A program made the position numbers and the translations under genes. The notes beneath the pieces were generated by a model. That model saw only the letters and a program-made list of their open reading frames with translations. It was not told the DNA's origin and made no database searches. Positions 39,301-51,890 of a DNA stretch of 64,000 bases are shown in pieces. Source of the stretch: Apus apus (Eukaryota > Chordata > Aves > Apodiformes > Apodidae). The stretch spans positions 26,592,108 through 26,656,107 of the forward strand of contig NC_067289.1 of NCBI RefSeq assembly GCF_020740795.1, read 5' to 3'. The number at the start of each line of letters is the position of its first letter. Position 1 is the first letter of the stretch.

Positions 39301-42300
39301 ATCTGAAGTTCCTAACTTGGACTTTGCAGTGTAATTCAGCAAAAGAGGATTGAATACATTGCACTCATATTGTGGAACTATTATCCTAAGACATATGGAG
39401 ACCAAAAACTTAAATACAGTAGCCTAGGAAGCACTAAGACAAACTTGGCAATTAAAAGGGGAAAGCAAAGCAAGTTAGGTGTGTGAAATCCACGCTGAGC
39501 TAGCACACAAAATAGCTGATTTACTGTGGTAAGCAAAAGTCTGCAGATCATCAAATCTGCTGGAGCTAAAAGACTCACAGGAGTAGGAAGATCTGGCAGC
39601 ACCCATCTTGCAGCAATATTTGGATTGTTTTAGGTGTTAGTCTTCCACCACTGAAAATGAAACTCTCCCAACCTCGTGTTTTAACATCTGCTGAAAAATT
39701 CTACAGCTTCTCTGAGGGCACACACTCACCTGAGAACTGAACACACTGACACTAGTCCCTCTCCACCACGTGGGGATTTCAAGGTTGACTAGGCCCCTGA
39801 AAGTTCTTCCCTTCTGCTGTAAATGCCCTGTAGATTCTGCTGACACGGGAACTCACACCTGACACACACCAAAAAGGGGTCACACAGGCTGCACAACACT
39901 CTGGTCTGGCTCTACAGCGAGCAGACCTTCCCTTTTCTGTTACTAGGACGTGTTTGTTTCCTTGGTAAAATCTCTAGATCACCTGAAAAGAAGCTTCTTG
40001 ATTAATTAGATTAATATTAATTAACAATTAGATTGATATTAAAAGGATTCCCTTCTGTCAACCTCTCTGCAACAGACTTAGATTGCCAAGATGCAGAAGA
40101 ACCCAGACTGTACACCCGGAGGAGGCTTTGTCTGCCCTTCACGTGAAATACATTTTCAGAACAACCACCTTTGTCATTTGGTGTAACAGTATTCCTACAA
40201 AATTCACACTCGTTAAAATCAGTTTTAAAGCTAGAGCAAATTATCATACAGATAACGAGCAGTAAATTACCAGAAAATAAAAATATCAGTTATTTGTTTT
40301 ATACAAAGATCATGAGAAGCTGCATTGCTGTGGGCTCAAGAAATTGTTACAGTTGTAGATACAACCCAGAGAGTTCTAAACTGTTTTCACTGACAGCTTT
40401 AGATATATAGAGATGTCATCACCTATGTAGAAATAACAATTATATATAATATTATAGTTTATATATAATTATATATAAACATACATAAAACTAAGTTCAA
40501 ATATATAAAATATATGTACGTTTATATACACAGTTTATATACCTATAGAAACTGTCAGTTTAAATGTACTTTATACATATAATCTCTATATATTATTCAT
40601 AAAGTTCAACCTACAACAGAGACAAGCAGTTTTGTTTTGAGGAATAGATTTTTGTCATGAAAATATCCCTTTTGGCAGAGAAGCTGCACCAGCAATCTGT
40701 TCTCTGCCAAGTCTGGGGTGAGAGGCACAACATTACACTGTCTACATCAAGTACAAGCAATGTCCACTGAAAATGTTACACTGATTTGCTGACAGTCAAA
40801 TACAGGTCCCCCAGGGTCCCGATTCACAAGGCAAATTCTACTCGCGTTACCTTGTTTCACAAGAAGCATTTACTCTTTCTGAATCAGAGTGGTACGTCTG
40901 GAACCAACTGCATCCTAGAGAGAACTCACGCAACTGACACAATACCATGTCACAGTTCAAGAAATCACAGAACCATAGAATGGCGAAGGTTGGAAGGGAC
41001 CTTAAAGATCATCAGGTTCCAATCTCCCTGCTATGAGCAGGGACACCTCCCACCAGACCAGGCTGCAAAAGCCTCATCCAACCTGCCCTTGAACACCTCC
41101 AGGAATGGGGCAGCCACAACCTCTCTGGGCAACCTATTCCAGCACCTTCCCACCCTCATGGTAAAGAATTTCTTTCTGATGTCCAACCTAAATCTCCCCT
41201 CTCTCAGTTTAGAACTATTGCTCCTTGTCATATCACTGTCCTCTCTGGTGAAAATCCCCTCCCCAGCTCTCCTGGAGCCCCTTCAGGTACTGGAAGGTGC
41301 TACAAGGTCTCCCTGGAGCCTTCTCTTCCCCAGACCGAATAGCCCCAAAGGCTAACTACAACTAGACTGGATTTTTCATAATGCTACAACACATTCTTAA
41401 CTATTTTTAACTGAGGAGCTGCTCTTCTAAGGACACAGGCCTAACTGACCATTTATGAGCAAAAAAAAAGCTCCTACATTGATGCTGTAGCACTAGTTGT
41501 TATGGAATGTGACAGGTTATGCTTTACAAGTTGCATATTAATAGATCTCAATCATAAGCACTGAAAGTGTATAACATTTTCATCCTATTTCAACCAGTTG
41601 TAGCATTTTTTCAATAATTAAAATCTCAATGCAAACCAAAAAGAAAGTTTTAGTATGATATTCAGAACTAAAACTCATCATTTTTGCACAGGTGACAACA
41701 TCCATTTCAGTGAAGACCTGTAACAGTTCAGCTGTAACAGTTGAAAAGGTTAGAATCAAAGCTCCTTATCTCTATTTTTGATGTGTTAACTAGGCTCACT
41801 ACTTGGGCAAATCACTTAATCACCCTCTGTTTCTCAGTAGAGTCAGTAAACAACTGTACAGGTCTACCACCACTTCTCCCCATGATAAACCCACTGGGCA
41901 ATGGGGGTTAGGGCAGAACTGCAGCCCCTGAGCTTCTCCATTCAGTTGCCTAGGAAACACCAGAAGGAAAGCAAACTGACAACAGCTCTTGTACTTCACC
42001 AAGAAAATGAGCTACAATGCCTTCCACAGCACTCTGTGGGCCACAGGCAAGGAAGATAATCCCTCCTGCCTTTCCTCACTTTACAGTGTGAAAGGGCTCA
42101 TTAATATACAACCTTTCAGACAGAAAATCCTTCAAATATATATATATTTTTTAATAAATCAAGACAAAATTCCATCTGGCATCCACTGATACCAGTGCAA
42201 GGAAACTAACATCATGTATCAGTACTACATCCAACTTTGGAGAAAACAATGATATACCAAGCTTACTTCCTTAGATTCCCATCATTCAGCTATTTTTAAT

Positions 42301-45300
42301 GTACTTATTTATTAAAAATGTTCAGGAAATTCTCTTACATACAAAAGGTCAGATTATCAAAACTATCTTTTAGGAGAGGAATCTCCTATTCACATGCAAC
42401 AGTTCATTTAAGACCCTCTGCATGTTTGCTTTGCTTCAGCAGTAGATTAATCAATTCTGTGTTTATTTTTTGTCAGTACTAAATTCATTTAACTTCTCTC
42501 CTTTTTAGCTTACAGAAGAAATGTTCAGCAGATACAGTCCTCTATATACATATTAAGAATATTAATATATATGTTGGTGGGATTTTTACCTTCAAGCCTT
42601 CTGCTGGCAGTCTGTAGCCAAACCTAGCAGGTAGATCATCAAAGGTCTGGGTTCCATTTTCAAGGTTATACTAAGAGAAACAAAGTGCAAAGAAAATTCA
42701 GGCTTGCAACAAGACAGAAATACAAGTATAAGCAGAAATAAACAATACTAATATTTTTATAGATTAAAATATTTATCAGATATAGGGCATCTTGTGACCA
42801 TGTCAATGAAATTACAAAATTGCTTTTTCCCCTAGTCTTCCACTCACATGGCAACATCATCCTTCTCTTATCTAGTTTTCAAATAAAAGAAAGAACAGCT
42901 TTTAACAGGTAGTTTACTGTAGGCAAATAAGAGCCTCCATAGGTTATCCCTTCTCAAATCCCTGCTATTCAGGTTAGTAGCTGAAAACCATTTCTACAGT
43001 TTTGGTTTATAGTATGAGTTTTCATTTCAAAAGACAGAAATAGTGTGAAGACCTTAAATCTGCAGAAGCTTTGTTTCCCCTTTCCTTGTTCATCTTTTGT
43101 AGCTCTATGATATGCCTAAGCAATGCAGAAAGAATCCATAAAAGTGTGAACTATATGTATGCTAAAATATTTTTCATTAAAAGTAAAAAAAGTTAGTTTC
43201 TGCAAAAGTTGCAAATTACTCAGTAACTGACTTGAATGCACATCAGTTGTTAAGTGTTTTTAAATAGTTTAGTGACTAGAAATATTTGTCTATTCATTGT
43301 ACCATCTAATAGTCCTACAGAACAGTCGAGCAGGGACTGTGTTTATCTCAGAGGGAGAAGACATTTCCTAATAGCCAGACTCAGACAGGGGAACTCAAAG
43401 TGCAGTTCAAAGAACAACACTACCATCTTTCAAAGGAGCAACATTTCAAAGCAGCTTCCTTCCCACAGACTTAAAGAAAATGGAGGGAAAAGAGATAGGA
43501 ATGGAGCTAAGTTTCAGGGCAGTGTTTCTGTTGAGTGTAATCAGTCTGCTCCATGCAGCCTCTCCTCTCTCCCTCATCCCACACCACAGCTCTGCACCAG
43601 GATGCTGCCTCCCCCTGTCCTAACTGTGCACCCACTGACCTGCTTCACAATGTCCTTCCTGAGCTTGTTCTCCCAGGAATCACTGAGCCATGCCCTACTT
43701 AAGCTAGGGTCAGACACAAACCTACTCATTTTTATCTCTTTTTAGAAAATAACCAATCATACACACAGAAAAGTACTTTATACAAACACAATCCTTCATT
43801 TGAGACCACAAGGATGGAAGAATGCAGAAACATAAAAAGACACCTAAATCAAGAGGAAAAAGATCCAAACGTCCAGCTGGAAGTTTGCTCCCCAAACAGG
43901 CAATCATTAACCCATGCAATCTTCCAATTCCATGTGACACCGTGTGCAAACATTCCCTATTCTTCCAAGTATCGCTTAAGCATTCTACTGGCTCCTTTTC
44001 ACAGCAAACCTTAACAAGTGTCTAGTTCATCTCTTCATTTCCTATTTCAAACATTCTCAGAATAGATCTGTAACTTCCAAATATCCAAGAATAAAAGACA
44101 TCTCATTTTTAGGTGGATTTATTTTAGAATACTGCACACTGAAGCTTAAATAGAAATAAAACTGAACTTCAAAAATGCCCTCATTTATTTTCTGTTGGTA
44201 GGTTTTGTTTCTTGAAAATGTTTTTCTAAGAGAGGAAGTAGCAAGAATGAAAATTAGGGTGGTTCTTTTTTTATAAAAAGAGGAAGGATAGGCATGGTGA
44301 GAGAGGAAAGGGGGAGGGGAAATCAAGTTTACAGTAGAAATCCAGTTTAAAATTTCGTAACAGAAAGAAAATGTCAGTTCCATATTAAAGCAATTATCTA
44401 TCTGTATTGTTTCATAAAAATGTACCTACAAGGAATAGTAATAGACTAGCAACAACCCAAAGATCCAAATAACATCATTCAGTCTTAATCGATCCCACAC
44501 TACCACCAACTTTTAAGTACTTTTATTTTAACATTTAGCTTCAAGGGTTTTGCACTCTGTTCTCCCAAATTAATTGATGCTTTATTTATAACTCTCCTGG
44601 ATATCAATGTTACTAGCAGAGAACATAGAGACTCCAGTTCTTAGGCTTAATTATTTTAGTGGCTTAAGCTGTATCCTACATAGACACATATAACTTCCTC
44701 CATAAAACTGCACAATATTTAAAATTGTAATAAATAGCCCAGCAACAACTTTTACCATTGACCCCGTGTTCATTTAATTTTACTAGCCTGATCATTTAAA
44801 ATTTGACACACCCAGAAACACTATTCTTAATGACAGCAGAAATCATCAGCTATTTAAAAAATATCCAGATGTAGCATACACAAAATGTTATTGAAAAGGC
44901 CTCCAGCACACACACAAATTCTGCTAAATAAATAAAATAAATTTATTTATAAACAGTTACCCTACAAAATGCAATCCACCACCAAAACTTAAATTGCTGT
45001 CTAAATCAAGCCATCACAGGATTCTTTTAACAGGGCTATAACATGCTACAGGACATCTGCTCAGATTGCAACTTTTTAGGTGACTACAGGAGTGAAGTGA
45101 TTTCACTGTCACGGTATCTGAGCACACACCATTTCTGAGATCACTTGGAAACATACAATTTATCTTTTTATTGAACTAAACTGTTAGGGTGATTCTTGCT
45201 ATAGCATTTATTATATTCACTGATTCGTTAATACAACAGTTTAAAAGAAGACTGAATTTTAGAGACATTAAATCTATGTAGAAAAAAATTATACTTACTG

Positions 45301-45412
45301 CTAAAATATCTGCCTCCACAGGTAAAAGATTCAGGAAAGCAAATAACTGAACAGTCAAAATAGTGTATATCTGAGTGGCAGACAACATCAGCATTCCTAT
45401 TGACAACAGCAT
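23975..45412 (-). CDS. RNF13: RNF13, endolysosomal PA-TM-RING E3 ubiquitin ligase
   Basis: Nine coding exons join in phase to 1152 nt, 383 residues (human 381). The order is: signal peptide at about 1-34; luminal protease-associated domain at about 60-165, with sequons at N43 and N88; one transmembrane segment at about 182-204; a basic juxtamembrane stretch; a RING-H2 domain with C240, C243, C258, H260, H263, C266, C278 and C281; then an acidic, Ser-rich tail. The family transfers ubiquitin from E2 enzymes at endosomes, lysosomes and the ER and has been linked to ER-stress signalling. The tail keeps the acidic dileucine signal E-x-x-x-L311-L312, the endolysosomal sorting motif; human variants at these leucines cause an epileptic encephalopathy. 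A short Asp/Asn stretch near residue 345 makes the tail about two residues longer than human. No broken exon was seen. The start is the conserved Met before the signal peptide. Confidence 0.98.
25147..25227 (-). CDS. RNF13: RNF13 coding exon 8
   Basis: This 81-nt exon covers G234 (split) to H260, including the first RING ligands in CAIC and the CSH. Flanks are CTGCAG and GTAAGC. The RING domain is therefore split across two exons. Confidence 0.97.
25228..29360 (-). other. RNF13: RNF13 intron before the RING exons
   Basis: This 4.1-kb intron is mostly AT-rich, with GC-richer pockets at about 26.2-26.8 kb and 27.4-27.7 kb. The second pocket contains a 248-bp exon-like segment with strong splice sites, described separately. 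No repeat was recognised. Confidence 0.85.
27460..27707 (-). other. RNF13: Candidate cassette exon within RNF13
   Basis: On the minus strand a long pyrimidine tract ends TTGTCTCCAG just before 27707. A consensus donor CGGGCAG|GTAAGC follows 27460. The 248-bp segment is visibly more GC-rich than its surroundings. Spliced after coding exon 7 (phase 1), it reads V-C-S-stop, so an RNF13 containing it would end at 236 residues, with the luminal and membrane parts but no RING. I cannot tell whether it is used. It could be a real truncated isoform, an NMD-targeted exon or a decoy. Confidence 0.35.
29361..29454 (-). CDS. RNF13: RNF13 coding exon 7
   Basis: This 94-nt exon encodes I203 to K233, the strongly basic cytosolic segment after the membrane span ([10 protein letters not shown] to VHKFKK). 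It ends in phase 1 before GTAAGT. Confidence 0.97.
29455..31807 (-). other. RNF13: RNF13 intron 7
   Basis: This intron is mostly AT-rich with no gene or recognisable repeat. A moderately GC-rich stretch lies at about 31.3-31.7 kb with only short, unrecognised open frames. Confidence 0.75.
31808..31913 (-). CDS. RNF13: RNF13 coding exon 6, transmembrane segment
   Basis: This 106-nt exon encodes G168 to M202. The run of hydrophobic residues from about 182 ([10 protein letters not shown] onward) is the single membrane span. Flanks are CCCCACAG and GTAAGT. Confidence 0.97.
31914..33645 (-). other. RNF13: RNF13 intron 6
   Basis: This AT-rich intron of 1.7 kb contains no recognised gene, RNA or repeat. 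Confidence 0.75.
33646..33736 (-). CDS. RNF13: RNF13 coding exon 5
   Basis: This 91-nt exon encodes E138 to G167 of the protease-associated domain ([10 protein letters not shown] to FTYEKG). The donor is GTGAGT, with the codon for G167 split. Confidence 0.97.
33737..35562 (-). other. RNF13: RNF13 intron 5
   Basis: This AT-rich intron of 1.8 kb includes a T/G-rich simple tract at about 35.38-35.46 kb. Nothing else was recognised. Confidence 0.75.
35563..35650 (-). CDS. RNF13: RNF13 coding exon 4
   Basis: This 88-nt exon encodes V108 to D136 plus the first base of I137 ([10 protein letters not shown] to ISMGSND), the centre of the protease-associated domain. The donor is GTAAGT. Confidence 0.97.
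35651..38925 (-). other. RNF13: RNF13 intron 4
   Basis: This 3.3-kb intron has no coding homology or interspersed repeat that I recognise. Scattered short open frames look like chance. Confidence 0.75.
38926..39051 (-). CDS. RNF13: RNF13 coding exon 3
   Basis: This 126-nt, phase-0 exon encodes G66 to K107 ([10 protein letters not shown] to RLECNFDVK). It includes the N88 glycosylation sequon. The acceptor is TTTTCTAG and the donor GTAAGA. Confidence 0.97.
40432..40600. repeat. TA-rich low-complexity tract
   Basis: This stretch is almost wholly A/T, rich in TATATA and near-palindromic stretches, and lies in RNF13 intron 3. It is likely an expanded or decayed (TA)n microsatellite that can form hairpins. 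Confidence 0.7.
40962..41353 (-). mobile_element. CR1 LINE fragment A, 5'-truncated
   Basis: The plus strand begins with the reverse complement of the CR1 3' end (ATTCTATGGTTCTGTGATT-like). It continues with the typical antisense text GGAAGGGACCTTAAAG and CATCCAACCTGCCCTTGAAC. The minus strand encodes the CR1 ORF2 C-terminus, with the hallmark [14 protein letters not shown] followed by LEVFKGRLD. At about 390 bp it is only the 3' tail of a full element of several kb, so it is dead. CR1 is the dominant LINE of birds. Confidence 0.95.
42590..42670 (-). CDS. RNF13: RNF13 coding exon 2
   Basis: This 81-nt, phase-0 exon encodes Y39 to K65 ([10 protein letters not shown] to PAEGLK), with the N43 sequon. 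The donor GTAAAA is the weakest of the RNF13 splice sites here. Confidence 0.97.
42671..45298 (-). other. RNF13: RNF13 intron 2
   Basis: This AT-rich intron of 2.6 kb holds no recognised gene or repeat. A plus-strand open frame of 163 codons at 43254-43745 has no recognisable domain or splice context. Confidence 0.75.
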
Positions 45413-45426
45413 ATTTTATTTAATAC
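45299..45426 (-). CDS. RNF13: RNF13 first coding exon
   Basis: The coding part is 45299-45412: residues 1-38, the signal peptide ([10 protein letters not shown] onward) to DILA, ending in phase 0 before GTAAGT. The 14 bases 45413-45426 are the end of the 5' UTR, after the acceptor GTTGTTGCAG. Only A/T-rich sequence precedes the ATG. Confidence 0.97.
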
Positions 45427-47033
45427 CTGCAACAACAGAAAAAAACAGTCAAGGCATACAGCAAATATCTTCCTCTGTCATTTTACTAGGCTCTATTGAT
45501 TAGTTAAAACTTTTTTTTCAAAGAAGCACACGAAATATTATTCTACGTTTACTCTTGACTCTATTATTATTTTAGAGAAAGAAGTCCCTTTCCTAAAAGC
45601 ATGTCACCTCCATAAGAATGCATGCATATGACTCAAAAATTAAAACAGCAGCACTTCAAAAAGCTTTGGGCAACAGAGAGCAAAGCAGGCGGCACACAGG
45701 AACAGCATTAATCACCCTGAGACACTCTTCATTTTAATATTCCCTTCTGCCAGCATAAATCCAAATCAGCAAAATTCCTCATGTACCGGGAGTAATCCCA
45801 CTAAAAGCATTTATCCTAAATATAGACTTGCAAAACCAGTGTGACACCAACAGGTAACAAACACAAACCAGCTCTGTCAGCCCCAGGGAGATTCACAGGA
45901 GCTCAAAGGCACCCCATGCTCCGGGCAGTTTCCTGTCAAGGGGGTGCACTTTGGAGACCTCTGAAAAAGGACACAAGCACTCTGTAAAATATGCCTGTAT
46001 GCATTGCACAAGCTCATGACATCAAAAGAACTTAAATGGTTGGGTTTTTTATAAATTTTCATCCAAACCAGCACCAAAAAGCAATAGCTTGTGCCTGCAA
46101 ACACAGGGACAGGTTTTCTGACAGAAACTGCTCTTTAAACCTGCTGATTTACCATTAATCAAACTAAAAGTGAGGAGTTAGGAAGGAGGAAGCAAAGAAA
46201 AAAATTGTTATATTTTTTCTTGCCACACAAAGAGATTTTAAAATATATATTAAAAACAAATTAGGTGCCTGAACACCTGCCTTGTATAAGCAATGATACC
46301 AGCACCCTTACTAAAGTCAGGGAGAACACTGTTGTCTTCAACTGCCCCAAAAAACCCCAAGCCCCACAAAACAAACAAACAAAAAAACACCAAAAAAACC
46401 TCCAAACAGAATAAACATGTGCACAAACAGAAGTTTGAATTCCCTCTAAAATCTAACACATGTATTAACTGCAACGATAACAGATTTTATTCTGTAATGT
46501 CACACCAAATTGGGCCAATTTTACAATTATTCATGTCCTGAAACAAAAAAGGCCCAAAGACAACGTAAATGTTAAAAATAAAATGTTTACATTTTGAACA
46601 TTTCAATTCATTCCAGCAAAGTTGGAAGTTAACACTTAAGATATAATCCACAGTACTGCTCATTTTAGCAGCCCACTATGCTCTGAAATGGGTTACAGAT
46701 TATTTTCCTTTTGTCTCTTCTAAATAGTTTTCTGACACCACCAAGAGACTCAATTTAGAAAACAATCATTACTCTGATTGAAATGTCATTTCCATAGCTG
46801 ACAAAGGCAGTTTCTTAGGGCCACAGAGTTTATTGAATGTCTGTGAAAGGCCAAGTGCCTCTGCACTTATTATAGGGCCCCCTAATTTATGACCTCACAA
46901 TCCACAAACATATGAACAACATGGTGCAAATCTGCAACATTTGATAATCATCATGTTTAACATAATAAGAAATGGTGTCTCTGCAAAGCTTTAATCTCAA
47001 ATACTCAACATCATGTGCCCAGAGGCATTCAAT

Positions 47034-47312
47034 CCATAGAATCACAGAATCATCAAGGCTGAAAGGGACCCTAAAGATCACCAAGCTCCAACCCCCCAGC
47101 CATGAGCAGGAAACCACTAGACCAGGCTGCACAAAACCTCATCCAACCTGGCCTTAAAAACCTCCAGGGATGGGGCATCAACAGCCTCCCTGGGCAACCC
47201 ATTCCAGTTCCTCACCACTCTTAGAGTGAAGAATTTCTTCCTAATATCTAACCTAAATCTCCCCTCTCCCAGTTTAAAACCATTAACCCTTGTCCTATCA
47301 CTGTCTTCTCCA
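47034..47312 (-). mobile_element. CR1 LINE fragment B, 5'-truncated
   Basis: It starts on the plus strand with ATAGAATCACAGAATCAT, the reverse complement of the CR1 terminal repeats. It then matches the same antisense tail as fragment A (GAAAGGGACCCTAAAGATCA and CATCCAACCTGGCCTTA). It is about 280 bp and clearly diverged from fragment A, so it is a separate old insertion. Confidence 0.93.
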
Positions 47313-50300
47313 GTGCAGGTCTTTCAGCTTCTAAGAAAATGAAGAGGCAATTACACAACACACTTGCATGTGCAGGTAAAAACTTCACTAACTGAACTGC
47401 AAAATGAAGCAAAAACTTGGTTTGGGCAAGGGAAAGGAAGAAGTTCCAGCCTTCCATGTAACCAACTTAAATCTTTCAGTTCATGCCACTCACATACTGA
47501 ACCAAACAAGGCTCTGTAGGGGAAAAATATGACAATAGGATCTATTAAACTCTACCACCATTTCTACACAAGAGGGAAAAGGGGTAAACTGAAGTTGCAA
47601 AAGTAGCCACACCCACAGCATCTCCTAATTTCTGAGTCCTTGAATTTCCACATGAACTGTACCCTTTAATATATTCCCCCCTCAGAAGTTTCCTGATAAA
47701 GGGGTTTAAATTCCTGCACGTAACTTCCCACAGCTTGCAGTAACATGGGAGGTTGAGATTTAGCCTTAACTTATGCTGTTGAGAAATCCAATCTGAACTG
47801 GAGGAACAGAGGACAAGGGGATAGAGACTTCAGAGAGGAAAGACATGTGGCTGGTTAAGAATCCTGGTGAGATGCCCATCTGCCTTCTCCTCCATCTCTC
47901 ATGAGCTACATGTCCTGGATGTTGTTCCCAAAATACAGGATGGGTTACTGCCATGCCTTTCCCCACCCTCCACAAAAAAAGCTTAAACCAGTGTTTGTTT
48001 TCTCTTCCTTTTTACTGACTCCACCCCTTCACTTTCTTTTCCCCAAATGTCATATAATCTATCAATTTGAGTTTATTCAAACAGAACTCAACATCAATGT
48101 ACAATTTCACCAAAGTACTAGTAGAACGTGTTCTGCATCAATACTCTGTACAAGTAACAAAAATACATTTAATCTTTATGAGCATATTATAAGCCTTTAT
48201 GGGCCTACTGACATGGGAGATGTGTTCTAGATCTGCTTTTTTAAAAAACACATTTCAACACATTTCATTGTAACAACCCAGATAATTTAATAGTAGAACT
48301 TCCATCTGCAGAACCCAAGAGAACCACCGCCATCCACCCGTGTGTGCCCTGCTCTTCCCACCCAAGTGCAGTGCCCGGGTGGGCAGAGGAGACAGACCCC
48401 AGGAGTCTGCCTCATGACCCACCTGGGCCTCACACTCCTTGTCTGCTGGGTCTGTGTTAACAAAGAGTGACAGAGAACTCTTCCTCACTGAAAGTTTCTT
48501 CCAAGCAAAACTAGTAACTAAGGTAATACATTTTAGTGCTTAAACAAGTACCTTCTTGCTTTTCTTTGCAGACAGCCATCTTAACAACCACAACTCTTCA
48601 AGAGCAAGGACTAGTAACAGAGGATTACCTTAACTGAGCTTCCCACAACAGCCCTTCACTTAGTAACCTGGGATACAGCAAGGGAGGAGTGAACACCCTG
48701 ACCATCATTCATTCCCAGAAAAGCTGTGGCACTGGGAAGAGCCCCATGAGAATGGTGGCAGTCCCTGTTAATGAGAAACATCCAAGTGGCATCTGCCCCT
48801 GAGCCCTCACTTCCAAATGCCTCTCACTGCAAAAACACAACCTGAAGACAAAGATCAAGACCTCTGTTCTTCACTGACAAGTCACAGATGACAACCTCTT
48901 TTTTTACTGTTGCTACAGTCACAATGCAGACCTAGGGCAGACAATTATTAGCTGTCTGCAGAGGAACTTTAGACTCCTCTTAGGCTTAGCTAAAACATAA
49001 TTCTGTGCAGGCAACCTCTCTTAAGAGCATACAAGTACAAAATATCTTACTTTCCTCATAAAAACTCACACCTAAATGTGATCAAGCTAAAATTTCCAAC
49101 ACTCAAAATCCTCACACATTCAACACCTCCTACTGCAGAGCACAAAACAAGCAACAATTCAGTGCTACAATCAGCATGAAATCTAACCACTCTTACTGCT
49201 CAATCTAAAATAATCGCTGGGTTCACAGAGGGACGACTGAGTCTTTCTAGCCATTCTTCTAGTCTCACAGTAAGAAATAACTTGAAATGAAAAAGTTAAA
49301 ATAGTGGTGACACAAAATACAGCAAAAACACTGGATCAAATATTGCTATAATAATTACAATAATTCAAGGACAAGTTTTAAAAGGTATGTGCTTAATAAC
49401 ACCTTTATCAGAACATCAGATCTCTAATTTCTTTTACAGGATGAATTGAAAGTACTTCACAAATAATTACAACTCAATTAGGTCATCCTAATTGTTCACC
49501 TGATTGTTGAAAAACTCCAATTTGAGGCTTCTTACTTAAATGGTTCCGTGTGGATTTGTTTGGGGCTTTTTTGACTGTAGATAGTTCGTTCTGAAAAATA
49601 TAACTTTGTTGACTTACTCAAGAAATCACATCAAGACTGCTATATTCCCTTTCTGAACCAAGAATCACCTCAGAAATCCTGTCTTCCTGTCCTATCCGTT
49701 GTGGGTTTCTTAAAGAGGAAGCATTGTCCTAAGATCTGAGGCTCTCAACATTAATTAAAGAAAATACCGGATTTACACGAACACGAAGATAATGAAAACT
49801 CATTATTACTGACAGGAGGAAACAGCCAATACTTTCAAAACCAGCTCTCATGATTCTGACTTGGCCCTTCAGACACATGATGCTTTGCAAAACTTTCAAC
49901 GGGTCAGCGGAACAGAAGTTACAGTCACAGGAACCTGTAGTGAATTACGAAATTCATGAATTTTTATATCTATATTAAGATTTACCAGTTTCTCTCTTCA
50001 GAGGGGCATGCCCGAGCAAAGAGGCTGTTGCTGAAACTGGGAGGATACAGAACAATACCATTATTTTTACTAGGACAGAAACAACTAGGAGCTACCTCAG
50101 TATTTTAACCAATGCAGTAAATTCAGCAGATATCTTAAAACACTGAGAAAGCACCAAAACAGTGTTGAGTGTGGTTAGAAAATACCACAAGTAAGGCTGT
50201 CCTTGCCAAGAATGCGCATGTACAGTGCAGTCTTTTCTGTCAAACAATCATAGGCTCTTCTGGGCCCAAGAACTACTGCCTCAAAAGCAAGCAAAAGCCT

Positions 50301-51890
50301 TGGGATTCCTGAAATTCCATGGCTCCTTTGTAGACTACAATGTTAACTGAGGGAGGCAGCTTCTGGCAGGCAGAAGTACAGGTATAAAAGTCATTAAAGG
50401 CTATACTGTAAACCACACAAAAGAAGTTAAACTTAACTTTGCATTAATCTTCAGCACTTTGCACCTGATTTTCTAATGTCTATAAAATTCTCCTCAAGTA
50501 ACTTTGGGCACTTTGAGTAGTTTTTATTCTTCCCACTCAGCACCTTAGAACTGATAAAACAAACCAAGCCTGAGGAGCGACATCCCTGTCACATGCTGCA
50601 CAGATCAGCAGGTGAGAACTGAGGGGAGGATGTGGGTGTGCCCTGGCACAGCACCCGCTGCAGCAGGACAAGCACTCAGGAAACACACTGAGGGCACACC
50701 AGACCAGGCACTGCCCGTGGAGACAGAGCAGCAGCAGCAGCAGAGCTGCTCGATGTGCAAGAGAAAACACTCCTGACTGCACCTTCCAAGGAAGGGGGGA
50801 ACAACATGTCCCTTCACACTTGAAGACAAGGACAGCCAAATAAACTCAATTACAACAGACGACAGACACATCCCTCTGCTGTGCTGGACACCAAGAACAT
50901 GTTGCCTGCCTCTTAACACATTAGTGGTATTGTTTGTATTAATAATAAGGGGCTGTAAAACACAGCGTTTTAACACTCCAAGACCAGAACATACAACCCA
51001 AGCGGAAAATGTTCTTCTGGATACAGTCAAAAATCCCATTTCCACAGGTACCAAGGATGAACAAGCCTTGGGAGCACATTTAGGACAGATGCTGAGAAGA
51101 AATTACATGGCTTGGGACACAGAGATAGACTATTCAGAGCTTCTGGCAACTATCCACAAACCACACTCCACAAAGTGCACAGAAATAGTAATTTTTTCAG
51201 AAGTTTGTAACTCAAATCAACTCAAAACACATTTCACAGCAGAAGACAAAGCAGTCCTTGTCCACATGGTTATGCTTATGCTTCAGCCCTCTCAGGAAAA
51301 CAGCTCTTTTCCCTCCCACTGGTGAAAAAAAACTAGCTTGCACATCTGTATTAAACAAACAAATTCTGTTTTACTGCAAATTAGGATTACAACGCTTACA
51401 GCATCCACAAAAATAACATAAACGTTGTCCTGCCACAAACTCAGTTGAAGACATTCTAAATATTTGCGTAGGTTGAGCTGCACCTCCCAAAATTACACAA
51501 AGGGTGAACAAACATTACCTAGATAAAATTAAAAGTTTTCACACATATCCCCAAAAGCCCCGATATCAATGCTTTTTGCATTTTGATGCCATTACTAACC
51601 TGAACCTCCGTTCAACATCTATGCAGAGAACTGATAAGCTAATGCACAAAATTCGGTGTATCTAGTAAGACGCAGGCCCCAGTCCTCTCCATTTGTTTTC
51701 GGCTCTTTACTGGCAGTGTGCTGGTCAGCCAGGCAGACTCCACGCTGGCTCATTACCTTCCAAGCATAACCGGTATCTCAGCGCACCGACACGGCCTTAG
51801 AAGAACCACACACCGGGCAGTTGTGAAAAGCAGAGCACGGGCTGAGCTCTCGGCAGCCGGGAAGCGATGCTCGGGAGCGCCCTGCCCGCC

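Larger units (their letters stand above)
39052..42589 (-). other. RNF13: RNF13 intron 3
   Basis: This 3.5-kb intron contains a TA-rich low-complexity tract at about 40432-40600 and a CR1 fragment at about 40962-41353. No gene other than the host was recognised. The 189-residue plus-strand open frame here is largely the antisense reading of the CR1 tail. Confidence 0.8.

Noticed and set aside
40786-41355. 189-codon plus-strand open frame in RNF13 intron 3
   Set aside because: Most of it is the antisense reading of CR1 fragment A. The true coding sense is the minus strand, which shows the CR1 ORF2 C-terminus.
43254-43745. 163-codon plus-strand open frame in RNF13 intron 2
   Set aside because: It has no family resemblance and low-complexity Ser/Pro/Leu content, and lies antisense to RNF13 without splice or promoter support.
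50924-51325. 133-codon plus-strand open frame near the RNF13 promoter, considered as a piece of ANKUB1
   Set aside because: The translation shows neither ankyrin repeats nor a ubiquitin-like fold signature and does not match ANKUB1 as I remember it.
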